Part shown: piece after piece, positions 53,170 through 63,646 of the stretch
Numbering within the stretch: the stretch's first letter is position 1
Layout of the letters: the number at the start of each line of letters is the position of its first letter
DNA from: Amblyomma americanum
Lineage: Eukaryota; Arthropoda; Arachnida; Ixodida; Ixodidae
Reading direction: 5' to 3'
Length of the DNA stretch: 64,000 nucleotides
NCBI RefSeq assembly: GCF_052857255.1
Contig: NW_027526485.1
Span: 992,001-1,056,000, forward strand
Position numbers and translations under genes: made by a program
Notes under the pieces: model-generated
Told to the model about the DNA's origin: nothing
Database searches by the model: none
The model's input: the letters and a program-made list of their open reading frames with translations, nothing else

Positions 53170-56073
53170 CAAATCATCCGACGTCAAACAGTCTAAGTGA
53201 ACAGAATAAAAACAAGGAAACCGAAATACACTGTGCACTAGACACGCTACTGCGATACATGAGCCGAAACAGCAGACAAGAAGGGATTCTGAAGATACCA
53301 GGTTGGTGATATCGCTTGGCAGTCGGTTCCATTCGGAAATGGGTGCGTGGAAAGAAGGAACAAGAATATGCTTTTGTTCGGCATCGTGGCATCAAGATAG
53401 TCCTTTCGTGTTTGTTACGGGTGGGGAGTGTTGTGTTGTATTGCATGTAACTCTGAAAATTCAGTTTTGTTTTATTATGTATGATATTGAACAACATTTT
53501 TAGTCGGTGCTGCTTGCGACGGGATTCAAGAGTGGGAAGCCCAGATCTGTTGAGCAAATCAGACACCGAGACCTGCCGACCATAAGCGTGGTAAATAAAC
53601 CGGAGTGCTTTCCTCTGGACGCCTTCAAGATTTTTATATCCGTTTTTGTGTGCGGATCCCATACAGCGTCGGCGTATTCGAGCACTGGACGCACAAGTGA
53701 TGGGTATGCTGTCAGTTTAGTTTTGCTCGTGCAATGCTTTAGGCGGTGCTTTAATAATCGAAGTTTTTTGGACGCTGCTGAGACAATGGACTGGATGTGT
53801 ACGCTCCAGTTCAGGTTGGATGTCATGGTTACCCCAAGATATTTCACCTGAGTCACTGAGTTGATCGGAAGGCCATTGATTTTGTATGTGCATTGGAGCG
53901 GTTGTTTCTTTCGTGTTACTGTCATTTTTCCGCATTTTGAACTGTTTATACCCATTTGCCAAGTACAACACCAGCTGGAAACTGCTGTTAAGTATTCGGC
54001 TAGGAGTGTCTGGTCTTCGACTGATGTGATACTATGGTATATAACACAGTCGTCGGCGAAGAACCGACAGCGTATGTGTGAGTTGAAGGACAGGTCGTTC
54101 AAATAAATAAGGAAGAGAAGCGGCCCAAGGACTGAGCCCTGGGGAACTCCTGAAAGTACCGGCGCTTTTGTGGAGTGAGATTCAGATATCTGAACAAACT
54201 GATGCCGCTGTGTAAGATAGGAATCTAACCATTGTACTACTTGCCGATTATTTAAACACCACCTTATTTTTAACAAAAGATTGCCATGCGATACCCGGTC
54301 AAACGCTTTTTCGAAGTCAATGAAAATTAAATCTACCTGTCCATTATTGTCTAGTGACATCATAATTTCATTTGTGATATGAATAAGCTGCGTCACTGTC
54401 GACAAGCCTTGCCGAAACCCGTGCTGGCTTTCAATAAAAAAAACGCTTCCCTCTAGGAATGAACTTATGTGCTTGAAAATAAAATGTTCTAACACCTTAC
54501 TGGACGTACATAACAAAGAAATTGGCCTGTAATTCTTCACGCAAAGCTTGTCTCCTGATTTGTGAATGGGTATCACCTTTGCTGTTTTCCAATCGTTTGG
54601 AATTTCTCCTGTCCTGAGACTTTCAGTAAAAATAATGAAAAGGTATTTAGCGCACCACTCAGCATATCTGTACAGAAAAGCGTTAGGAATATCGTCTGGT
54701 CCAGAGGATTTTTTTGTGTTCAACTGCAATAGAGCCGAAACAATACCCTCCTCGTTAATAATTAGGTCTGGCAGATTGAAATGGCTAGTTCGAGATTCGG
54801 AGACTGAGTTGCTGTTACTCAGGAATACAGAGGAAAAGTGCTCATTGAAGGCAGTCGCTAAGCAGAGGGAGTCGGTAACAACTGTGCTGTTAAGGAGAAG
54901 TTTGTTAACCGGGTCTTTTTTCTGTGACAGATGCCTCCAGAACTTTTGGGGGTCAGTTTTTAGAAAATTGTGCATCTTGACATTAAAAAAGTGGTACCGT
55001 GAAGATTTTATTTTTGAACGCAGTTCAGCCCGAAGAGCCGGCAAAGCACCACCAACTTTGTTGCTTGACCTTGATAAGCGCTTCACGCGACGTTTTAACT
55101 GTATGATCTCGCGTGTTATCCAGGGACACGCCATTTTCAGCTTCTTATGTTTAAGCGGCACGTACTTGCTGATACATTGATGAACCGTACTTTTGAATTC
55201 TAACCACAAGTCGTTCACACTTGTACGCCCATCAGTGTATTTTTTAGCAAAGGATTCATACGTCAGTTCAAGCTGATCTAGAACGCTTTCATCCTGAGCA
55301 TTGTTAAAGTCGCGAAACGCTTTTCCTTCCTGATGAACTGGTCGCATCAATTCGCTTTTAAAGAGCACCGCTTCATGGTCTGATATTCCGGGAAAAACAT
55401 CTGTCGAAAAGCCCAATTGACTAACAGGGTCTGATATAAATACCAGGTCAAGAAGAGAACTCGTATTTGCTGTAATGCGCGTAGGTTTCTGAACAACCTG
55501 GTTTAAGTTACAATTAAAAGCTATGCTGAGCAAAGCATCCGAGTTAGCACACAAATTTTGAGCGCACAGAGAATCCCAGTTGATGTTTGGCAAGTTAAAA
55601 TCGCCGCATACGATAACATGGCTGTAGCGCTTTGTATGTTCGTTTAAAAAGTCGTGCAAGTTGTCCAGTACAGAAGTATCAGCATTCGGTGGTCGATAAA
55701 TAACACCTATTAAAAGACTAAGCTGAAAAAGACGGAGAACAACCCAGACCATTTCAGTGTTGGTGTGATGCGGTATCAGCGTATAGTCGATGCCTTTCTT
55801 TATCAGAATAGCGACACCGCCCCCTCTTGAACTGCGGTCGCGACGAACGATTTCGTAATGCTCGGATGTGATAACTGCATCATTCGGAATTGCATCATGA
55901 AGCCATGTTTCTGTTAGAACAGCGGCGTCAGGATCGTGTGTGAAGAGGAGGTTTTCAAGTTCGTCGAATTTATTTACTATGCTTCTAGTATTAATATTAA
56001 GCATTGAAAAGGAATTCAAAGATGGCTGTGCTCTTAGTGCTCCTGAGCTCTGTGTGTTACTCTGTGCGGACAC
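53170..56073 (-). pseudogene. LINE ORF2: AP endonuclease and reverse transcriptase (two frameshifts)
   Basis: This protein nicks DNA and reverse-transcribes the element RNA at the target. The long frame (53500-56073) has endonuclease motifs NINTRSIVNKFDEL, AVLTETWL, VIVCGDFNLPNINW and GISDHEAV. RT follows: NYRPISLLCTSSKVLEH, QHGFRQGLSTVTQL, DLIFIDFEKAFDRV, LSGVPQGSVLGPLLFLIYLN and FFADDCVIY (active site FADD). A missing base in an A run near 53638 and an extra C near 53335 shift the frame in the C-terminal part (VQRKALRFIYHAYGR, SCSFFPRT). Otherwise it is intact, so the lesions are few and recent. No RNase H. Confidence 0.88.
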
Positions 56074-56091
56074 GGGTTTGGAAACAGACCG

Positions 56092-56230
56092 TCACTTTGA
56101 AGCGCAGGGAACTCTTTCATTGCAGGCGTCGTCCCATCGATACAGTTTGCCATTTATTTTAATTTTGTCAAACTTGAGCATGACCTTCTGTTTTTTCAAC
56201 CTTTGCTCTTTCGCACTTTCCCAAAGCTTC
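56092..56230 (-). pseudogene. LINE ORF1 C-terminal remnant
   Basis: On the minus strand, upstream of ORF2, one frame reads IRKKLWESAKEQRLKKQKVM, then LKFDKIKINGKLYRWDDACN, and stops at TGA near 56094. This resembles the end of ORF1 in CR1/L2-like elements. It is cut off at the junction with the plus-strand LINE. Confidence 0.55.
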
Positions 56231-56712
56231 TTTCGTATTGAGTGCTTCTGTGGTGCATGTTCTTATTTCCCCTGCATTTTGCAGCCTACACTACGTATCG
56301 GATCACCCCAAGACTTGGCCCTTTTTCATCAACATGACAAGCACGAGTCCGTTCTGAAGCCTGCTTATCACCAACCCCTGCTACTGCGCACGCCCGCGGA
56401 GCGCCATCTGCATCACCTGAGAAGGCCACATATACCCAACTCCGGAATTCGACGCCTTCGTTCGGCAGCAGTGCTTCTGTGGTGCATGTTCTTATTTCCC
56501 CTGCATTTTGCAGGTAAGCCCGCGTTTTCTTCCACTTCTAAAATATTGTAGGCCTTTTCCGCGCTGCCGCCGAGCCAAGTTGTGTCTTACGAGTTGCGTC
56601 TTACGAGTTGTTGTGCCTTACGAGTTGTTGTGCCTTACGAGCTGTGCAGAGCCAAGTTGTGCTTACAGCTGTTTGCCCTGTGTGCGTAGCCTTCTTCTGA
56701 TCCCATTCAGTC

Positions 56713-57465
56713 ATGACAGGAACCAGGGGAAAGAAGGATAAGGACGCGGAAGAATGCACTGAATGTACACAGTGCACCAGTATGAGGCAGGAACTTAAAA
56801 AATTCCGAAAAGAAGTGTTAGCTGAGTTCCAGGAGCTGAAGAAAAGCGTCGACTTCTGTAGCGAATCATGTGGTGACATATCCGAAACAAAGGTTGATGT
56901 TAAGGAACTCATCAAAGAAGTCAAAGCGTTACGAGACACTAATCATGCAATGAAAGAGGAAAACCGCAAGCTTGCTCGGCGAGTAGATGAACTGGAACAA
57001 TATTCCCGAATAAATAACCTTGAAATAAAAGGGGTTCCTAAGGACGGAGACGCAACAGACATTGTGGTCAAACTAGGAACACTCGTCGGCGAACCTATCT
57101 CAAAAACTGACATTGATATCTGCCATAGAGTACCCACCTCAAAAGAAGATGAAAAGAACATCATTGTGCGCTTTGCCCGGCGGGAGAAACGCAATTTAGT
57201 ATTAGCAAAGGCGAAGAAAACGCGAATAACAACAACAGACCTCGGCTACAGCCCCGAAAGCGCCGTCTTTGTTAATGAACATCTAACACGCAAAAACAAG
57301 CAACTGCTAGGTGCTGCCATCACAAAGAAAAAACAGGTTAACTGGAAATTTGCATGGACGAAAGATGGAAAAATCTTTGCGCGTCAAGCTGAAAACAGCA
57401 CTGTACTCCGAATCAACTGTTTGGACGACTTGGAAAAAATGGCTAGGCAAACCGACACACTTTGA
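56713..57465 (+). CDS. LINE ORF1 protein with coiled coil
   Basis: 250 codons from ATG 56713 (MTGTRGKKDKDAEECTEC) to TGA. A short Cys-rich start (CTECTQC) is followed by a Lys/Glu-rich coiled coil, roughly residues 28-98, ending RRVDELEQYSRINNLEIKGV. Next is a compact domain with DIDICHRVPT, IIVRFARREKRNLVL and WKFAWTKDGKIFAR. The layout matches ORF1 proteins of several non-LTR clades related to the baculovirus FP25 fold. Such proteins bind element RNA and form particles in the cytoplasm. No lesion is seen. The clade is not fixed by this protein alone. Confidence 0.85.
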   Translation: MTGTRGKKDKDAEECTECTQCTSMRQELKKFRKEVLAEFQELKKSVDFCSESCGDISETKVDVKELIKEVKALRDTNHAMKEENRKLARRVDELEQYSRINNLEIKGVPKDGDATDIVVKLGTLVGEPISKTDIDICHRVPTSKEDEKNIIVRFARREKRNLVLAKAKKTRITTTDLGYSPESAVFVNEHLTRKNKQLLGAAITKKKQVNWKFAWTKDGKIFARQAENSTVLRINCLDDLEKMARQTDTL

Positions 57466-57528
57466 TCAGGCTAGCAATCCGGTCCGTGGCCCTGTACCTG
57501 CAGTCTTTAGTAGTTTTCTACCGCCCTC

Positions 57529-60381
57529 ATGGCAGTACAACCTTCCGATCTGAAAAAGTTTCATCATAAAGGTCTTTTATCTTTTCTTCACCTTAATGCA
57601 CGTTCATTAGAAAACAAGCACGATGACCTTCATTATTTAATCAATGCAACTGACATTTCTTTCGATGCGATTATGGTATGTGAAACGTGGTACAAAAATA
57701 GCTCTGTCCCGTTCTTGTCGCACGACTACCAAACATTTGCGTTAAATCGCCCCCTGCAACATGGTGGCGGCGTTATGCTATTAATGAATAACAGCTTTAA
57801 CGTGAACCCTGTTCCTGAGTTTACTGAGTCGACTGACGACTACGAAATAGTGACAGCGCGTGACAATTCACAATTTTTCTCGGTTCTTTATCGTCCTCCA
57901 AAGGGTGATCTGAAAAATTTCCTACTTTTTCTTGAAAGCCTTTTAGATTTTATATCTCTTAACAAATACTCTCTTTTTCTTGGCGGTGACCTAAACATTG
58001 ATATCCTCAAAACTTCTAAGGCTAAAAATGATTTCCTGTCCATTCTAGAGTCATATGGGTTTCTAAACATTATAAATGAACCAACACGTGTTACATCAGT
58101 GTCAGCAACTCTACTCGATCTGTTCATCACTAATACTGATAAAAGTGTTTGTTCTTGCGGTGCGCTTGCTAGCGACATCAGTGATCACTTGCCCATCTTC
58201 GCCTTCATTCATGTAAAAGATTATCCTGCACCTTCAAACGATCCGCCGATTTGTAGACAAGACATAACCCAATCTTCCTTGGCATCTTTTCGAGCCGATG
58301 TTCAGTGTCATGACTGGAGCCATGTTCTTTCAAGCACTGATGTAAATGCAATGTACAAAGCCCTTGTATGTCAAATTACAGATCTTTACCAAAAGCACTT
58401 TCCATCTGTAGCGCGACGAAGGAACAGGAAATCGCGGAAACCGTGGGTAACACGGGATCTGGTCAATAAAATTAACATAAAAAACCATCTTTACTGGAAA
58501 TTTGTGAAAAGCAAGGACATAAATTTATTAAAAGCGTATAAAACATATAGAAATAGGGTAAATAAAGAGCTCAAAGTTGCCAAGGACGAATACTTTGCTA
58601 CCTATCTGCATGACGCATCCGGGAACGTCGAACTGTTGTGGAAACGCCTAAATAAGATCATTAAACCAATCAGTCATTCCAACATCACCAGCATAAAAAT
58701 CAACAATGAAGACATAAGCGGCACTGATCTATCTAATGCGTTCAATGCGCATTTTGTCTCCGTTGGGGAAACTGACTGCGCAAGCACAGCTTACTCTCCC
58801 ACTGCAGATTGCGTCCCTAATATCTCTGGAAGTATGGTATTCTTTCCCACTAATGAAAGTGAAGTGATTTATGTATATAATAACCTCAAAAATTCTAAAT
58901 CTCGTGATGCAAATGACATGCAAATTGCCCCTATTAAATACATTATTGATATCATCGCTCCAGTGTTGACTAGCATGTATAACTTAGCCTTTGAGCTAAA
59001 TACATTTTCAGAGCTAATGCAAATAGCCAAGGTGACTGTAATACACAAAGGAGGTGACAAAAATAACATAAATAACTTTCGACCCATTTCAATTCTCCCA
59101 GTGTTCTCTAAAGGTTTAGAAAAAATTATGCACATTCGTCTTTATTCATTTTTAGGCAAGCATTCACTCATTTCACCTTGCCAACACGGTTTTCTGAAAC
59201 AAAAATCCACCGAATCAGCTCTTTTAACGCAAAAAGAAATCATTATTAACGCTCTAGAGCATAAGAAACTAGTTTTAGGCATATATATAGATTTTTCAAA
59301 GGCATTTGATTGCGTGTGTCACAAAACGTTAATAATGAAACTTCAGCATTATGGCATACGGGGAAATTCTAATGCTCTCTTATCATCGTACCTTCAACAC
59401 CGCTCTCAGTATGTTAGCCATAATAATAAAAATTCCAGCGTCAAAAAACTTACTTCCGGTGTCCCTCAAGGCAGTATTCTCGGTCCCCTCCTATTTGTTC
59501 TTTACATAAATGACATCTTTTCCACTATAAGCGAGGTACAATGGATTGGATATGCAGATGATACCGCGCTCTTCATTACCGGAGATAACCCAAACAATTT
59601 GATACACACAGCAAATATAGCATTACAGTTTGTTAAGCGTTGGTCCGAAAATAACTTTCTGAGAATTAATGCAAAAAAGACTCAAGCAATACTTTTTCGT
59701 GCAAGAAACACCACTGTCACTCCCACAGAAAAGCTATTTCTAGCGAATGATGAAATTGATATACGAATGCACGTTAAATCACTTGGGGTCTTTTTCTCAG
59801 AAAACCTAACCTGGGATAAGCACATTGAACACGTTTGCTACAAATTAAACAGAATCGCGGGAATATTGAGTAGGAATCGGCATATATTACCTACAAAAGT
59901 AAAAAGGATGGTGTACAACGCCTTATTTTTATCTGCACTTAATTATTGTCATCTTGTATGGGCGACCACATCCAAAGAAAACATTCATAAACTAAAAATA
60001 TGTCAAAAACGCGCAATTCGAGCCATTGCGAATATTTCATACCGTGATCATACGTCCGTATACTTCGCATCCTATCGCATACTTCCAATTGAAACCATGT
60101 ATTCGTTCCGCCTTCTTTGCCAGTACAAGACTGCTGTTCGCACCAATAATCAGTATTTTCTTCAGCTATTCAACCTTGACACGCGCACTCATAGTCATAA
60201 CACCAGACACAATAATTCATGGGTCGAACGTTTCTGCCGCACAACATATGGCAATCAATCTTTATCGTACCACATCGCCGTCCTCTTGAACGCACTTAGT
60301 CGCGTTGGTGTTGATACACATACAGAATCTGCACGCTCACTTTTCAAAAAATTAGATCGTAATGCATCCGCTTTCTGTTAA
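57529..60381 (+). CDS. LINE ORF2 protein: AP endonuclease and reverse transcriptase
   Basis: 950 codons from ATG 57529 (MAVQPSDLKKFHHKG) to TAA 60379. The N-terminal endonuclease has LHLNARSL (Asn23), CETW (Glu52), FLGGDLNIDIL and ISDHLPIF (SDH at 218-220), all catalytic-type residues present. RT follows with FRPISILPVFSKGLEKIMH, QHGFLKQKSTESALL, GIYIDFSKAFDCV, LTSGVPQGSILGPLLFVLYI and YADD at 675-678. The thumb has HVKSLGVFFSENLTWDKHIE. It lacks RNase H, as in CR1/L2/Jockey-like clades. The ORF is intact and in the usual two-ORF arrangement with ORF1, so this is a plausible active source copy. Confidence 0.92.
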   Translation: MAVQPSDLKKFHHKGLLSFLHLNARSLENKHDDLHYLINATDISFDAIMVCETWYKNSSVPFLSHDYQTFALNRPLQHGGGVMLLMNNSFNVNPVPEFTESTDDYEIVTARDNSQFFSVLYRPPKGDLKNFLLFLESLLDFISLNKYSLFLGGDLNIDILKTSKAKNDFLSILESYGFLNIINEPTRVTSVSATLLDLFITNTDKSVCSCGALASDISDHLPIFAFIHVKDYPAPSNDPPICRQDITQSSLASFRADVQCHDWSHVLSSTDVNAMYKALVCQITDLYQKHFPSVARRRNRKSRKPWVTRDLVNKINIKNHLYWKFVKSKDINLLKAYKTYRNRVNKELKVAKDEYFATYLHDASGNVELLWKRLNKIIKPISHSNITSIKINNEDISGTDLSNAFNAHFVSVGETDCASTAYSPTADCVPNISGSMVFFPTNESEVIYVYNNLKNSKSRDANDMQIAPIKYIIDIIAPVLTSMYNLAFELNTFSELMQIAKVTVIHKGGDKNNINNFRPISILPVFSKGLEKIMHIRLYSFLGKHSLISPCQHGFLKQKSTESALLTQKEIIINALEHKKLVLGIYIDFSKAFDCVCHKTLIMKLQHYGIRGNSNALLSSYLQHRSQYVSHNNKNSSVKKLTSGVPQGSILGPLLFVLYINDIFSTISEVQWIGYADDTALFITGDNPNNLIHTANIALQFVKRWSENNFLRINAKKTQAILFRARNTTVTPTEKLFLANDEIDIRMHVKSLGVFFSENLTWDKHIEHVCYKLNRIAGILSRNRHILPTKVKRMVYNALFLSALNYCHLVWATTSKENIHKLKICQKRAIRAIANISYRDHTSVYFASYRILPIETMYSFRLLCQYKTAVRTNNQYFLQLFNLDTRTHSHNTRHNNSWVERFCRTTYGNQSLSYHIAVLLNALSRVGVDTHTESARSLFKKLDRNASAFC

Positions 60382-60752
60382 TACCCTCACCATTGTCTCT
60401 GGCTTCATTTCTTATCCTCCGCTGCACTATTGCCCACCTGTATGATTTTATATCCCTTCCTTTTTTCTTTATTTCGTGCAGCTAACGACATTTTTGCTTA
60501 CATATTGCTGCAACTACGCCCTGTATCACGTGCATTGTATTATGTCAGCCGCTTACTTTTTGCATCTCACGTATAAAACCCTGACATTGTCGTCCATATG
60601 TATATATCTTGTACAATGCTTCTCATTGAGCGTCCTTTGTTTATTTTTCTTGAATTGCTGCTGAACTGTACCCAAGGGGGCCGGGCTTCGTCAAGCTGCG
60701 CATGTGCAGCTTTTTTCCATTGCCCCCTTTCTTCCTCTCGGAGAAAAATAAA

Positions 60753-60783
60753 TTTGACTTTGACTTTGACTTTGACTTTGACT
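60753..60783 (+). repeat. (TTTGAC)n LINE tail
   Basis: About five TTTGAC units end at 60783, followed by AAAAGAG of the right arm. The final ACT is shared by the tail and the target. Confidence 0.9.
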
Positions 60784-61123
60784 AAAAGAGAAGGCGAAAC
60801 CAAATGGGTGCAGTTCAGTTGTTGAAGTCTGCCATAGCAACTTTTTCTTTGTGCGTATACCACTGGTGGACAAATTTGGATTCAGTAGCGTGCGCTCACA
60901 TCGACGCGGTCAGCACACCCGTTAAGTCATTCAAAACTCGGTTTCGCAGGCTGCAGTACTGTAGCGCATAGTGCACGAGATCTCTTTGATATTCTACAAT
61001 CTTTTTTTTTTATATTGCTGTGAAAACAAATAACAGAAACTACGTTGCCGCCGAAAATACTGAATAGATTGGTCTCAACCACTTCTTCTACTTTCGTAAT
61101 CGCACTGGGGTATAAAGAAAATA

Positions 61124-61287
61124 CAGTCAACCTCATTATAGCGAAGACAATAGGGACCAGTGATTCCTTCATGATAGCCGCAGATTCGTTATAGCCAGTG
61201 TTAGCCGAGCTTCCAACAAGAATCGTCATTCCTTAGTTATTTCTCTTATGTCGATGTCAATACTTCAGCTATCGTGAGGATGGACTG
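61124..61287. mobile_element. Tigger-type MITE, right-arm copy
   Basis: Flanked by TA (61122-61123 and 61288-61289), starting CAGTCAACCTCATTATAGCG. It is the inverted counterpart of 48170-48333. Confidence 0.75.
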
Positions 61288-61462
61288 TACTACTACCCTA
61301 GCATAGGTATTCTTGGCTAATGATAGGACTCGGCGGGTTTCAAAATTCCTGGATTGCGCAAGTGGAAGGTGGAAAACCAATTCGAGATAACGCGTATCTC
61401 TTATAACGTTCGTTGAAGTTACTTCTTAACACACCCCATTTTAAACTTTGTTCTTACCTGTC

Positions 61463-61750
61463 TCAACATTTATTCGCACAATATTTGCGTAAGCTGGCAC
61501 GCGATGGCTGAATAACTTGGGTTTTAATATTGCCAATGTTAACACCCCACCCAGTGCTTACGTAGTCCGTTAGGACCAAATCGAAAGGCTTTTCTACTCT
61601 TGGTGTGATCCAGTACATTATAGAAATAAAAACGTCTGTATAGCATGAAATTTTCTCTTGTCCATCCACAGCGAAAAGAAAAACATAGGCGCGTTTACCT
61701 AACAGAAAAAAATGCGTGGTTTGATGCGGCTCACTCGACATCGGCTTCAA
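61463..61750 (-). CDS. Unknown ORF conserved in both arms, right copy
   Basis: 95 codons starting MKPMSSEPHQTTHFFLLGKR and ending in NIKTQVIQPSRASLRKYCAN plus two residues. A TTTTTTTCTGTTAG|GT string in the middle resembles a splice acceptor, so only the later part might be an exon. No recognised domain. Confidence 0.25.
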   Translation of the reverse strand: MKPMSSEPHQTTHFFLLGKRAYVFLFAVDGQEKISCYTDVFISIMYWITPRVEKPFDLVLTDYVSTGWGVNIGNIKTQVIQPSRASLRKYCANKC

Positions 61751-62882
61751 TTATTGTAGTATCAACAAACGCACTTTTACTTTCACACCTTAAAGCAATG
61801 CGGGTTTTACGCACCCATTCATCACTTAGGTTCGAGTCACCGGTGCACTACAAAACTGTATGCGTTCTCCTCAATTATTATTTTCTACAAGACTCGATAT
61901 TTGTCAGCTTTTAATTTTATTCTCACTTTATTTCCGATAGGTGCAACGATTCAGGCAGTCCCACTTGCGAACTACGCGCTTCACAGTAGCGGGCAAGCTT
62001 TTACTGGTTCGGACGATGGCGACGGCGGTATTAAACATGATAATTATAGCGGGTGCACGCGAAAGAGCTTTGATTGTTTCTCTTACTCTTGCCGCCACAG
62101 GTTTAGAGCATGCATTGAGTTGACGGTAGAGTACTTCAAACACGAGTCATAAAATAAAATGATGACGCATGTTTCAGGACTCTTCCTCCGTTTTTTTTGC
62201 AGCCTTTTCCACGCAGTTCGTAACTGTGGATGTTATTTCTTCCTACAAAATTGCGCAGCAACTCGAAGGCTCTAGGCCGCAAGTGGAACCCAAACGACGC
62301 GAAGGTAAGTGAGCTGTGAAAAGCTGCGGTACTCACACGTGGTCTCCTCAGAATTTCCTCCTTGGTGTCCTGGTCCCGCCTGGTCCTTCAGCTTGAATTG
62401 AGGGCTTCCCGACACTTAAAAGCCGCTCGAGCGCGTAACGGTTTCGGAGCGGCTGGGTACTCCTGCTAATGCGAACGGCTCGAATTTCCCCCCTCCTGCC
62501 ACTGCAAGGTCACGCCCATGCTGCTTTGCATTTCACGTGTCACCGCCTACTGGGGTCCACAAGAACCGAAATGTGACGCTGCATGAAGGCTAACCTTAAT
62601 TGAGCTATTTCCAAAATTTACCAAAGGGCCCATCTCTGTAAATACAGCACCTCAGTTTGTTCAAAAGACTGTTACAAGTTTTGTTCATATCGTTATTAAA
62701 CTTTTTTTTCATGCTGAGCCGTTAATTTCGTCGAAAATTTCTTGCAAACAACCCTAGCCTGGAAAATGCTAGTGAAGCGTTAGTATAATTCGCTTCGCCA
62801 ATGGGTCATGCTGTACAAGCCTGTTGCCCTGCACCTTCCACAGAAAAAAAGGAAACTTTAAAGTATACTGCTTTTATAAGCT

Positions 62883-62940
62883 CAAGTATATACTTCTCAA
62901 GTATATAAGCTCAAGTATATACTTTTATAAGCTCAAGTAT
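62883..62940. repeat. Short AAGCTCAAGTATA tandem cluster
   Basis: Three to four imperfect copies of a roughly 20-bp unit (CTCAAGTATATACTT, ATAAGCTCAAGTATA) lie at the junction between the outer arm end and the next LINE. The left side lacks this cluster. It may reflect slippage during LINE insertion. Confidence 0.7.
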
Positions 62941-63536
62941 ACTTCGGCTGCGGTGGTGGCAGACAGCGGTTCGCAGCCTAATTGCTCCGTACAACTGGTT
63001 GCAGGTTGCAGGTTGCAGACTGCGCGACGGATTTCTCCTTCGCCTGGAATTCCCAAGACTGTGGGACCTGCAGTAACCTTCTTTGAACTGATCGGCTGTG
63101 GATGCACGGCATTTCGTTTCCTCAAGCAACTACCGCTGCTAGCGTCACCAGGCTGCTATCACCGGAATGATTTGTGCCGCTCCTGTCACGCCCACTGCTC
63201 GTCACTTCGACTGCGGTGGTGGCAGACAGCGGTTCGCAGCCTAATTGCTCCGTACAACTGGTTGCAGGTTGCAGGTTGCAGACTGCGCGACGGATTTCTC
63301 CTTCGCCTGGAATTCCCAAGACTGTGGGACCTGCAGTAACCTTCTTTGAACTGATCGGCTGTGGATGCACGGCATTTCGTTTCCTCAAGCAACTACCGCT
63401 GCTAGCGTCACCAGGCTGCTATCACCGGAATGATTTGTGCCGCTCCTGTCACGCCCACTGCTCGTCACTTCGGCTGCGGTGGTGGCAGAGAGCGGTTCGC
63501 AGCCTAATTGCTACGTACAACTGGTTGCAGGTTGGT
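62941..63536 (+). repeat. 263-bp tandem repeats
   Basis: Each unit begins ACTTCGGCTGCGGTGGTGGC (or with GACTGC) and includes GGTTGCAGGTTGCAGACTGC. The third is cut after GGTTGCAGGTTG. Units differ by very few bases. Confidence 0.95.
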
Positions 63537-63646
63537 GCTTTCGCCTTTACATTTTCAGTCTAGGTCTTACCCTGCTGCCACCGCTGCCGAAAGTGTCTTG
63601 CTTTGTGCTGTGCCTTTTTGACTTGTTGGCCCGTGTTAGATAAGAC

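Larger units (their letters stand above)
52981..56240 (-). mobile_element. CR1/L2-like LINE, nearly full length, minus strand
   Basis: The 3' end is at the left with an AAATA-rich tail (plus strand TTTATTTATTTATTTCATAT at 52985). ORF2 covers endonuclease and RT, and the end of ORF1 (LWESAKEQRLKKQK) is readable at about 56215-56092 just before ORF2. The element is 5'-truncated inside ORF1 near 56230-56240, where it meets the 5' end of a plus-strand LINE. Confidence 0.85.
56241..60783 (+). mobile_element. Jockey-group (L2/CR1-like) LINE with intact ORF1 and ORF2
   Basis: The 5' region has a duplicated 44-bp block (56242-56284 and 56471-56515, separated by 229 bp) and CTTACGAGTTG-type short repeats at 56584-56645. 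Then come ORF1 (56713-57465), a 63-bp gap, ORF2 (57529-60381), a 3' UTR and a tail of TTTGAC repeats at 60753-60783. Both ORFs are open, so this copy may be competent. Its 5' end abuts the minus-strand LINE head to head. Confidence 0.9.
60784..62882 (-). repeat. Outer section of the right arm of the giant inverted repeat
   Basis: Reverse complement of 45891-48668 apart from the left-arm-specific 663-bp element. Matching landmarks are the Tigger MITE (61124-61287), the ORF at 61463-61750 and the outer end …TTTTATAAGCT at 62882. Confidence 0.93.

Noticed and set aside
45891..62882. Pure assembly hairpin artefact
   Set aside because: The arms differ by substitutions, indels and arm-specific insertions, and a 3-kb non-repeated spacer separates them. 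This argues for real, older duplication, although long-read confirmation would be decisive.
62883..63536. CRISPR array at the tandem repeats near 63 kb
   Set aside because: Repeats are 263-bp contiguous monomers without spacers, in a eukaryotic LINE context.
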